Program-made: the position numbers and the translations under genes
Notes under the pieces: model-generated
Told to the model about the DNA's origin: nothing
The model's database searches: none
The model's input: only the letters and a program-made list of their open reading frames with translations
DNA from: Planctomycetaceae bacterium
GTDB taxonomy: Bacteria > Planctomycetota > Planctomycetia > Planctomycetales > Planctomycetaceae
Assembly (NCBI GenBank): GCA_002726205.1
Contig: PBSL01000015.1
Location: 54,537 to 93,064, forward strand
Direction: 5' to 3'
Length of the DNA: 38,528 nt
Shown here: positions 25,010 to 32,948 of the stretch, piece by piece
Layout of the letters: each line of letters starts with the position of its first letter
Position numbering within the stretch: the stretch's first letter is position 1

Positions 25010-27652
25010 TCAGTCGATGTATGCAAATTCGTTGCTGGAGAGCAGCATGTGGCAGAAATCAATGATCGCCAATCGCCGAGCTGTCGCGGTTGCTACCGGT
25101 TTTCCCTTGCTGTCAGACCCGTGTCGCTTGGATTGCTCGACCAGGAAATCGCTGATCATCAACAGTTCCTCATTGGTCGCCGGCCTCGAGTACGCCAGAC
25201 GAATCGCCTGCCGGCCAATTCGCCGGTTGTCCGTGTTGTTCAATCGGTCGGCAAACGCCTCGGCGGCCGTCACCATCCAGTTGCTGTTCCAGAGTGTCAG
25301 GGCCTGGGTGGCAACGTTGGATTGCGATCGCCTGACACAATTGATTTCCATTGTCGGCTGGTCGAAGGACTGCAACAGGGTCTGCGGGTTGAGCCTGAGA
25401 ATCTGGATGTAGACGCTGCGGCGATTGTCGGGTTGGCCGTCGGCCATGTTCACGTCGCCATCGGGACGCCGGGCCACTCGTAACGGACGGCCGTACGGGC
25501 GTGGATCGAGTCGACCCGTGACCGCCAGCACCGCATCCCGGAACGGTTCGGCCCCCAGTCGACTGAGCGTGCCTCGCCAGAGGTACAGGTTGTCGGGGTC
25601 GATTGACCTGCCACGGGCGACGGCCCGGGGACCAGGCTGAGAGACCTGTCGGTAGATCGACGAGAGGACGATCAGGCGGTGAATGTGCTTGATGTTCCAT
25701 CCCGAGTCGACGAACTCGCGAGCCAGCCAGTCGAGCAACTTCGGGTGACTGGGAGCCACGCCGCTGGCACCGAAGTCCTCGGGCGTGCTGACAATGCCGC
25801 GACCGAAGTGGTGCATCCAGATGCGGTTGACCATCACCCGGGCCGTCAGGGGATGGTCCTTGTGGGTCAGCCAGCGGGCCAGGGCGAGCCGGCGGCCGCT
25901 GGTCTTGGCTCCCTTGGGCGGAGGTGTCCAGTTCAACCGACTGCCGCTGCGGAGGACCACCGGGACCGCGGGTGAAACCGCCGGTCCCGGGGTCAGGGGG
26001 TCACCCCGTCTCAACAACGGTGTCGTCACCTCTCCGGGCTGGTCATACAGTGCGCGGATTTCCTCCAGGTACACCCGGCGTCGCTGCCATTGGGCCGACT
26101 GGGACTGCAGTGTTTCCTTGTCGGTGGCGTACTCGGGAAAGGCCTTTGGCAGGGCGGTGGCCAGGGTCTTCTTGTCGGGACGGAGTTGGCTGGCGAATTT
26201 CGATGCGAGGTACTGCTGGATGGAATCACGAGCACCGGCCGCCTTGTTGACGGCGGTCCGTACGTCATCGCGGATCGGCTTGGGCAACCTGGCCAACCGA
26301 CGCGAGAAGAGCATTTCCGCGAACCGTTTTTCGAGGGCCTGCAGTTGCGTGGAAATCCGTTTGACCGCGGCATCGACCTCGGCATTGCGGGCATCGGCCG
26401 TCTTTTTCTGACTGGCCGTTGCGATCAACAGGCGACGGTTCATCTGCGGGATCCAGGCCTGTGGCCGCAGTGCTGGTGTGAAGATTGCCTGCAGGCGATA
26501 GTAGTCGACCTGGGAAATCGGATCGAACTTGTGACTGTGACAGCGAGCACACTGGATGGTCAGGCCCATCGTGGTCGAGGTGACGATCTGCAGCGTGTCG
26601 TTGAGCGTGGGGTAGAAGTACTGGGCGTCGGCGTTCTTGATCGTCGAAAAGTCCGGGCGACTCGAGTCGGCCGCCATTCGTAGAAAACCCGTTGCGATCA
26701 GCCCGTCAACAACCGCGTCAGGCAACCGCTCGGCTTTCTCGTAAACCGTCCAGTAGTCGGTCAGTTCATCGCCGGCGAGTTGCTCTTGCAGGAAACGATC
26801 GTAGGGCTTGTTCTTGTTGAAGGTACGAATCACGTAGTCGCGGTACCGCCAGGTGAACGGCAGCGGGCGATCTTCACTGAGTACTCCGGCCGAATCGGCG
26901 TAACCGGCGGTGTCCAGCCAATGCCGCCCCCAGTGCTCGCCGTAGGCCGGGCTGGCCAGTAACCGGTCGACCTCGTGGGCGTACGACTCCAGCGAGGGAT
27001 TGGCCAGGAAACGGTCCAGGTCCTCGGGACCGGGTGGCAGCCCGGTCAGATCGAAACTCAACCTCCGCAGCAACGTGCCGCGGCCCGCTTCCGGGGATGG
27101 GGCCAGTCCTCGAGATTCCAGCACGGAAACAACGAAAGCATCGACGGGGTTGCGGATTCGGTCGGTGGCTTTGACCCGGGGCACCGGCGGCCGTCTGGGT
27201 GGACGAAAGGCCCAGTAATTGCGTTCCGCGTCGGTCAGGTGAGGTACGGCGATTTCACTGTCCGGGGTTGTGCCGGGCCCGGAATCCTTGCCCGGGGCCC
27301 CCTCGTTGATCCAGGTCCGGATCAGCCCCTTCTCGATCTTGGTCAACTTGGGACCCTTGGGCGGCATTCGGTCCGCGGCGAGTTTCGCCCACAAGCGACT
27401 GGACTCGGCCGCCCGCAAGCGGATCGCGGCTCCCGAGACGCCCCCGGCCAACAGGCCCCGTCGCGTGGTCAGGTCCAGACGGGCTTTTGCCGATGGGCCC
27501 TGGTGGCACTTCAGGCAGTGTCGCTTCAGGATCGGCAGGATGTCTTTCTCGAAGACCGGCTTGTCACCGGCGGCGGCCGATTCGACCGGATCGATCAGCG
27601 ATCCGGCGACCAGGGCCAGGGCCAGTAAGGCGTAGTGAAGTCGATCCTGCAT
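25010..27652 (-). CDS. PSD1 cytochrome c - DUF1549 - DUF1553 fusion protein
   Basis: This exported three-domain protein has 880 residues. ATG 27652 is chosen because it opens a signal peptide (YALLALALVAGSLIDPVESAAA); the open frame upstream to 27739 is charged and unlikely to be coding. The PSD1 planctomycete cytochrome domain carries CLKCH at C46, C49 and H50 (KPVFEKDILPILKRHCLKCHQG region). DUF1549 follows (NPVDAFVVSVLESRGL; CARCHSHKFDPI with C368, C371 and H372), then a helical insert, then DUF1553 (LTARVMVNRIWMHHFGRGIVST, SHPKLLDWLAREFV, LIVLSSIYRQVSQ). It ends with the standard LLSSNEFAYID. Two CxxCH motifs make it a candidate di-haem exported redox protein. It leads a minus-strand operon with two DUF1501 genes. 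Its substrate is unknown. Confidence 0.92.
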   Translation of the reverse strand: MQDRLHYALLALALVAGSLIDPVESAAAGDKPVFEKDILPILKRHCLKCHQGPSAKARLDLTTRRGLLAGGVSGAAIRLRAAESSRLWAKLAADRMPPKGPKLTKIEKGLIRTWINEGAPGKDSGPGTTPDSEIAVPHLTDAERNYWAFRPPRRPPVPRVKATDRIRNPVDAFVVSVLESRGLAPSPEAGRGTLLRRLSFDLTGLPPGPEDLDRFLANPSLESYAHEVDRLLASPAYGEHWGRHWLDTAGYADSAGVLSEDRPLPFTWRYRDYVIRTFNKNKPYDRFLQEQLAGDELTDYWTVYEKAERLPDAVVDGLIATGFLRMAADSSRPDFSTIKNADAQYFYPTLNDTLQIVTSTTMGLTIQCARCHSHKFDPISQVDYYRLQAIFTPALRPQAWIPQMNRRLLIATASQKKTADARNAEVDAAVKRISTQLQALEKRFAEMLFSRRLARLPKPIRDDVRTAVNKAAGARDSIQQYLASKFASQLRPDKKTLATALPKAFPEYATDKETLQSQSAQWQRRRVYLEEIRALYDQPGEVTTPLLRRGDPLTPGPAVSPAVPVVLRSGSRLNWTPPPKGAKTSGRRLALARWLTHKDHPLTARVMVNRIWMHHFGRGIVSTPEDFGASGVAPSHPKLLDWLAREFVDSGWNIKHIHRLIVLSSIYRQVSQPGPRAVARGRSIDPDNLYLWRGTLSRLGAEPFRDAVLAVTGRLDPRPYGRPLRVARRPDGDVNMADGQPDNRRSVYIQILRLNPQTLLQSFDQPTMEINCVRRSQSNVATQALTLWNSNWMVTAAEAFADRLNNTDNRRIGRQAIRLAYSRPATNEELLMISDFLVEQSKRHGSDSKGKPVATATARRLAIIDFCHMLLSSNEFAYID

Positions 27653-27906
27653 GTGACGCCATTCGCCGGTAAACGTCGTGGCTTCCTGCAACGTGTCGAT
27701 TCTAGCAGAATCTCGTCGTGGACCGACGCGCCAACCCACGCCCGGCGACTGCCGATGGTGGCATGTGATTGATGCTCCGGTTTATGTTGGGCATGCTGGC
27801 AAGACGTGGGTGACCTTCAAGTCTTTGTTGCGAGGGGCACGTCGCGGAGATCTTGGGTTGTCCCGAACGCGGATCTATCAACGCTCTCTTGTGTTCGATC
27901 CTGATC
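27653..27906. other. Divergent intergenic region
   Basis: This 254-base gap lies between the PSD1-DUF1549-DUF1553 gene (minus) and the DUF4838 gene (plus) and must hold both promoters. I saw no convincing promoter pair, RNA gene or repeat. Confidence 0.4.
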
Positions 27907-30642
27907 GTGAATCAAACAAGACTATTCGTGCTCGCCTATTTGGCGGTGTATCCCGCCACCGTGTTGTCCGCCGGTGACAGCGGGCCGGTCCTGCATCTGG
28001 AACCCGGCGACGTCCGCGACGGGGTTGTCCGGGATCGCACCGGAAACGGGCACGATGCGCGGGTCTTCGGGACGCGGCGCGTGGCGGTTGGAAAGGGGCA
28101 CGCTCTGGAGTTTGACGGCGTTGACGATTACCTGGTGGTCCCCGACTCGCCACAGATTCGTTGGCAAAAGTTTTCCATCGAACTCTGGGCGGATCCCGCC
28201 GACGGTTCTCATCACGTGGTGTCGAAGCGATTCAACGAGATTCGCCAGTCGTACCTGCTGCAGATCGACCAGGGCGGGAGGCGGTTCTATGCCGCCGTGC
28301 TGGGATCGGACAAGTCGACCGAGAACTGGATCGAGTTGCGACGGCCTCCGCGTTCGTCTCGATGGTCGCACTACGCCTTCACCTGCGACGGTCGCTGGCT
28401 GCGGCTCTACATCAACGGCGTGCAGGAGATCTTCAAGCCGGTGGGAACGTTGCCTGATATTGGTCGACAGCCGATCCCCTACATCAACAGCCCGCTGGAG
28501 ATTGGTCGCAGTTTCTACGCTCCGAAATGGAACTGGTACCGCGGTCGGTTGGCCCGGCTGAGCGCCTACCGCCGGGCGCTGCATCCCGAGGAGGTCGAGG
28601 CGATCTACCGGCGGGGACACGCGGTGACCTCGGTTCGCTCGCGGCCTGACACGCGGTCTCGACCGCTGCCGAAAAAACGCCCCCGGCCGCCGGCTTCCGG
28701 TTCACTGGTCCTGGTCCGCGGTGGTCGTGCCGTAGCGACGATCGTGGTGCCGTCCCCGGCAACCTACTGGACTCGCCAGGCCGCCGACTGGCTGCAGTCG
28801 TATATCGAGCAGGCCAGCGGTGCCAAGCTGTCGATCGTGGACGATCGACAACAGGCGTCCGGACCGGTCATCTCCGTCGGTCACACCCGCCTGGCCCGTG
28901 ACGCGGGGATCACCGCCGAGGGGCTGAAATGGGACAGTGGCCGGTTGGCGGTTCGCGGGGAAAGGCTGTTCCTGATCGGTCGCAACGTCAAGCCTGCCTT
29001 CCAATCGGCCAGGGGTCGCGTGGCCGATGGAAACTGCCGGGCGGTGGTCACGTTTCTGGAGGACTATTGTGGCGTTCGCTGGTTCCTGCCCGGTCCCGAG
29101 GGAACCGTGGTACCGCCGCAGCAGACTATTCGTGTCGCGTCACCGCTGGACCGGACAGTGGTCCCCGCCTTCGCGTTCTCCGGAGGCCGGTTTCCCTACG
29201 GGTCAACCGGTCATTGGCTCGACAACATCACACCGGCGGCCATCGCCAACAATTTTCGCCACGGCATCGCCGCGACTACCGGGGGCCACACCTATTATGC
29301 CATGGTGCCGTCGGAGCTGTTTGCCGAGCACCCCGAGTACTTCGCGCTGATCGACGGCAAGCGGACGGCCAAGGGACATCACCTGTGTTCGACAAACGCG
29401 GATGTCCGGAAACTACTGGTTCGCGGCGTGCTCGAGCAGTTCCGCAAGGGCTATGACGTGGTCACGCTGGGCCAGGAAGATGGTTACAGGCGTTGCCGGT
29501 GTGCCGAATGTGAGAAGCTCGACAAGTACCGGTTCCGCGAGTCGGGTCGCAGCTGGCTTGATTTCCAGACACACGTCCTTCCCGACACTCCCTGTGAACG
29601 CCTGTTCCTGCTGCACAAGTCGGTGATCGACGAGGTCCACAAGGTCCATCCACAGGGGACGGTTCTGCTGTTCGCCTACGCACCGACGGCATGGCCTTCC
29701 AAGAAGATCCCGCGCTGGGGCAAGCACGTCTGGGTAGAATTGTCCAACCAGGAACCGGAGGTGATCGAGGCCTGGAAGGGACGGGCCGCTGGCACCACCG
29801 GCTATGTCTACTGGTTCGACATCCAGTTGCCGATGGGCATGGACGTGCACGCCACGCCGTCGGAGGCCGCCCGCAGGATCCGGAACCTGCACCGCAACGG
29901 GTTCCTGGGGTTGTATCACTTTCCTGAAACCAATTTCGGTTTCCAGGGACCGGTGATCTATGCGCTGGGCAAGCTGATGGGCAATCCGGATCGAGATCAC
30001 CAGGCCCTCGTCGACGAATTCTGTCGCGGGGTCTATGGCAAGGCGGCGGTACCGATGCGACAGTTCTTCACTCGGTTGTACCGTGTCCACGAGGAGCGTC
30101 TGCCGTTTCATCTCAGGCAGGGCAAACGCTGGGCTCGCTGGCTGACGACCAGCGACCTGTACCTGTTGCTGTATTCCCCCGAGGTTCTTGACGGACTCGA
30201 AGCATCGTTGAAGACCGCCGAGCGGTTGGCCGCGTCACCGCGAAGTCGGGGTTGGGTTCGTCACACCCGCGACTATTTCGATTTCACCAGGCGGTTGACC
30301 GAGACGGTGGTCGCTTACCGGGCGCAGCAGCCGAAATCCACGGCGGAGAGTCGTGTCCGGTTACGGGATTCGGTTGACGCGTTCAACCGGGTTCGTTTGA
30401 GGATCCTGAACTACGGGCCGGAGGAGGCACGTCGCTGGTTTCCCGGGCACGGTCATTTCTGCAACTGGCTCAGTGGAGGGGGGCAGCACGAATCGAAGGT
30501 CTACTACGTACCGTGGCAGACGCGTAAACCCGCCGTGCTGAAAAGGGGCGTTGCCACGCTGGCGATCGGCTACGGCGGTGGACCGGGCTACAGCTTCGTC
30601 AAGGAACCCCTCACGATCGATTTCAGCACGCCACCAAAATAG
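27907..30642 (+). CDS. Exported LamG / GH67-N-like / DUF4838 protein
   Basis: This is a 911-residue protein. The GTG at 27907 gives a leader (NQTRLFVLAYLAVYPATVLSA), but no strong ribosome site is visible and a TTG at 27853 is possible, so the start is tentative. Residues about 30-220 form a LamG/concanavalin-like domain (GPVLHLEPGDV, GNGHDAR, WSHYAFTCDGRWLRLYING). After a basic, proline-rich linker, residues about 240-380 resemble the alpha-glucuronidase-type N-terminal domain (ADWLQSYIEQASGAKLSIV). DUF4838 follows at about 450-720 (ELFAEHPEYFALIDGKR, LGQEDGYRRCRCAECEK, HKSVIDEVHKVHP). Such proteins are thought to be glycoside hydrolases acting on complex polysaccharides. The tail of about 190 residues has no family I recognise. 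The gene stands alone. Confidence 0.82.
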   Translation: MNQTRLFVLAYLAVYPATVLSAGDSGPVLHLEPGDVRDGVVRDRTGNGHDARVFGTRRVAVGKGHALEFDGVDDYLVVPDSPQIRWQKFSIELWADPADGSHHVVSKRFNEIRQSYLLQIDQGGRRFYAAVLGSDKSTENWIELRRPPRSSRWSHYAFTCDGRWLRLYINGVQEIFKPVGTLPDIGRQPIPYINSPLEIGRSFYAPKWNWYRGRLARLSAYRRALHPEEVEAIYRRGHAVTSVRSRPDTRSRPLPKKRPRPPASGSLVLVRGGRAVATIVVPSPATYWTRQAADWLQSYIEQASGAKLSIVDDRQQASGPVISVGHTRLARDAGITAEGLKWDSGRLAVRGERLFLIGRNVKPAFQSARGRVADGNCRAVVTFLEDYCGVRWFLPGPEGTVVPPQQTIRVASPLDRTVVPAFAFSGGRFPYGSTGHWLDNITPAAIANNFRHGIAATTGGHTYYAMVPSELFAEHPEYFALIDGKRTAKGHHLCSTNADVRKLLVRGVLEQFRKGYDVVTLGQEDGYRRCRCAECEKLDKYRFRESGRSWLDFQTHVLPDTPCERLFLLHKSVIDEVHKVHPQGTVLLFAYAPTAWPSKKIPRWGKHVWVELSNQEPEVIEAWKGRAAGTTGYVYWFDIQLPMGMDVHATPSEAARRIRNLHRNGFLGLYHFPETNFGFQGPVIYALGKLMGNPDRDHQALVDEFCRGVYGKAAVPMRQFFTRLYRVHEERLPFHLRQGKRWARWLTTSDLYLLLYSPEVLDGLEASLKTAERLAASPRSRGWVRHTRDYFDFTRRLTETVVAYRAQQPKSTAESRVRLRDSVDAFNRVRLRILNYGPEEARRWFPGHGHFCNWLSGGGQHESKVYYVPWQTRKPAVLKRGVATLAIGYGGGPGYSFVKEPLTIDFSTPPK

Positions 30643-30663
30643 CGAGACCGGCGTAAAGTCTCG
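30636..30663 (-). terminator. Hairpin terminator between convergent genes
   Basis: CGAGAC at 30643-30648 and GTCTCG at 30658-30663 form a 6-bp stem with a 9-base loop. On the minus strand a TTTT tract follows, so it best fits the end of the SMP-30 gene. The T tract lies inside the end of the plus-strand gene. Confidence 0.4.
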
Positions 30664-30687
30664 TGGCGGGGTGTTCTCCGGGTCACG

Positions 30688-31740
30688 CTACTTTGTCCTT
30701 GGCAGTTGGTATCCCGTCGTGTTGGTCTGGATGCGGTAGAGGCTTTTGCCGGCGGTGATGTAGAGCAGGCCGGCGTTCTTGCCTCGGGCGAAGCCGACGT
30801 TGGTCGGCAGTTCAGCGGTCTTGATGTAGGCGAGTTCCTTGCCCGCGGGCGAGTAGACGACGATGCCCGGTCGGTTCTCGGCCCGGACCGCGACGAAGAG
30901 ATTGCCTTTTGCATCGACGATCAGGCCGTCGGGACCGTCTTCGGGGGAGTAATCGACCAGGGTCTTGCGGAACCGGGCTTCTCCCTTCTTGTCGAGATCG
31001 TAGGCCATCAGGGCCATGTGGCCCTTCCGCAACGGGGCCGCCGGTGCCACCGGTCCCTTGGCGTCGGGGGCCTTGCCGAGCCGTTCAAATCCGGTGGCGC
31101 CGTTGTCGTTGCTGACGACGTAGAGGGTTTTCTGGTCGGGCGAGATGCAGACGCCGTTGGGTTTGCCGGCATCGGTGATGATACGATGGATCGAGCCGTC
31201 GGGATCGAGGCGATAGACGCCCATCACCGGTTGCTCGATCGCCTCGTGGCCAAGATATCGCGGGTCGCTGAAGTAGATCCGGCCCTTCAGATCGATCGTG
31301 ACATCGTTGGGTGCGTTGAACGGTCGGCCCTCGAACATGCCCGCGATGATGTAACTCATCCCGGTCTTCATGTCCGTGCGGATCACTCGCTGACCACCAG
31401 AGTCGGCACCCTCGCAGATGATCATGTCACCGCGGGCGTCGAACTTGATCCCGTTGGACATCCCCGACGGTGACCGGAAGATGGTCGTTTTCTTCGTCGC
31501 GGGATCGAATTTCCAGATGTGCCCGGCATGCAGCGCGCCGGTCTTGGTCGCCGACTGGTGCGAGAAGGTGATGTCACTGAAGTAGACCATGCCGTCGGGG
31601 GCCACGGCGACTCCCTCGGAGAGCACGATGCCCTCGAAGAGCTTTTCGAGTTTGGCACCGGGTGGAATGATCGGGTCTGCAGCGGAAACCGGCCCGGCCA
31701 GTGCCGCGACGAACAGGCAGGAGAGGACGAGTCGAATCAT
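30688..31740 (-). CDS. Exported SMP-30/gluconolactonase-like propeller protein
   Basis: This protein has 350 residues with a signal peptide (MIRLVLSCLFVAALAGPVSAADP). ATG 31740 has AAGGAA 7 bases upstream, which excludes the longer open frame. The rest is a six-bladed propeller of the SMP-30/gluconolactonase/LRE type: EGIVLSEGVAVAPDGMVYFSD, GMSNGIKFDARGDMIICEG, NAPNDVTIDLKGRIYFSD, GKPNGVCISPDQKTLYVVSN and DGLIVDAKGNLFVAV. The acidic and Asn residues in SEG, SNG, PNDV and PNGV positions match those that bind a divalent metal in this family. The expected reaction is hydrolysis of a sugar lactone in the periplasm. It is a single gene, divergent from the next one by 193 bases. Confidence 0.88.
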   Translation of the reverse strand: MIRLVLSCLFVAALAGPVSAADPIIPPGAKLEKLFEGIVLSEGVAVAPDGMVYFSDITFSHQSATKTGALHAGHIWKFDPATKKTTIFRSPSGMSNGIKFDARGDMIICEGADSGGQRVIRTDMKTGMSYIIAGMFEGRPFNAPNDVTIDLKGRIYFSDPRYLGHEAIEQPVMGVYRLDPDGSIHRIITDAGKPNGVCISPDQKTLYVVSNDNGATGFERLGKAPDAKGPVAPAAPLRKGHMALMAYDLDKKGEARFRKTLVDYSPEDGPDGLIVDAKGNLFVAVRAENRPGIVVYSPAGKELAYIKTAELPTNVGFARGKNAGLLYITAGKSLYRIQTNTTGYQLPRTK

Positions 31741-31933
31741 GGTGTGTTCCTTGGATGTTGGGGTCGAGGTGTCGAGTCTTGCCGTGCAGGTCACGCGCCG
31801 TCGGGACGAAGTGCCACGCATCGTCGGGCAATCCCGGTCGTATTTCAACTCGCCGCAGTTGATGACTTCTCGTCGAAACCCAACACTGGGAGCCTTGTCA
31901 CCGAGTCGTTCACGCCAACAGGAGAACCTCGCG

Positions 31934-32833
31934 ATGCCCGGTTGGACCCAGGTACTGGAGCTGGACGCGGATCGTTCGCCGATCGCCGGTGATACGACCG
32001 CCCTGGCGAATGCAATCCGTGCCGGCGCCGATCTGCGGATCGGTACGGCGTTTCGGCACAACGAGCACATCGATCCGTCGTCGGAACGCGACGAGTTGAT
32101 TCGCGAGGTGATGGACTTTCGAGTCGCCTACCTGGTGGAGGATCGCTGGGTGGCCGGGATCGAGAACCTGCGGATGCCCGTCGAGTTGCCCGACGGATTC
32201 GGGCCACGCGAATCGATGAGCTTCTTTCTCTACAACCAGGACGGTCACCAGGCGATCGCCCGCCCGTACCTCGATGATCGCCCGGCGACTGGGCAGCCGG
32301 GACCCTCGGTCGTCAATGACTGGCCCGAGATGCCAAAATATCACGAACTGGCAGCCTTCGACTCTGCGACCAATGCGCCCAGCAGCAACTTTATCTACGA
32401 CTTCGAGTACTTCCAGTACTTCGTGAGCGGGGGCTGGCGGGAGGTGTTCTCGCACGAGGCCGATGGGACGGTCACCGCCGGTGACGTGAACGAACTGGCC
32501 GATGCAGTTGCCGGTGGGGCCGAGGTGAAGGTGGCGATCGCCGGCCTGTGTGCCGACCTGGAAGAAGGTCCCGCGACGGTCGAGCACGAGGTCTTCCTGC
32601 ATCTGGGGGCCTGTTACTACTATACCCAGCAGCAACAGCTGATGGCCGCGGCCCATCCGGTGGTTCGCACACGGCCGACGATCCCCCTGGGATACGGGAC
32701 AGCCGGCTGGGACTTCGGCTGGCTGATGCCCCGGACCGACGGCCACGTCGCCGGTTGGCTTTGTGATCCGCTCACGCTCCGGTTCCGACGTGATGATCGC
32801 CGTCACGCCATCCGCTGGTTTGTCAGCGAGTAG
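31934..32833 (+). CDS. Unrecognised protein made of two copies of one domain
   Basis: This protein has 299 residues. ATG 31934 has AGGAG 9 bases upstream; a longer frame to 31589 overlaps the neighbouring gene's leader and is unlikely. No signal peptide or membrane segment, so probably cytoplasmic. I do not recognise the family. Two halves align with each other: residues about 10-115 and 172-282. Shared elements are AGDTTALANAIRAGADLRI (18-36) versus AGDVNELADAVAGGAEVKV (182-200), a central beta stretch (FRVAYLVEDRWVAGIENLRM versus ACYYYTQQQQLMAAAHPVVR), and a closing QDGHQAI / TDGHVAG with an adjacent aspartate (YLD / LCDP). An aromatic linker (FIYDFEYFQYF, 153-163) joins them. The gene lies between an SMP-30-like gene and a sialidase gene. 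Function unknown. Confidence 0.8.
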   Translation: MPGWTQVLELDADRSPIAGDTTALANAIRAGADLRIGTAFRHNEHIDPSSERDELIREVMDFRVAYLVEDRWVAGIENLRMPVELPDGFGPRESMSFFLYNQDGHQAIARPYLDDRPATGQPGPSVVNDWPEMPKYHELAAFDSATNAPSSNFIYDFEYFQYFVSGGWREVFSHEADGTVTAGDVNELADAVAGGAEVKVAIAGLCADLEEGPATVEHEVFLHLGACYYYTQQQQLMAAAHPVVRTRPTIPLGYGTAGWDFGWLMPRTDGHVAGWLCDPLTLRFRRDDRRHAIRWFVSE

Positions 32834-32948
32834 GCACCTGCCGACGACCGGCGGTGGCTGACTCGTTTCCGTTGCGAGCCGGGAAAGCGCATCATGTCCC
32901 TGCAATCGACGTCACGAAAGTTCCGAACCCACAACCCAGAGCCTGACC

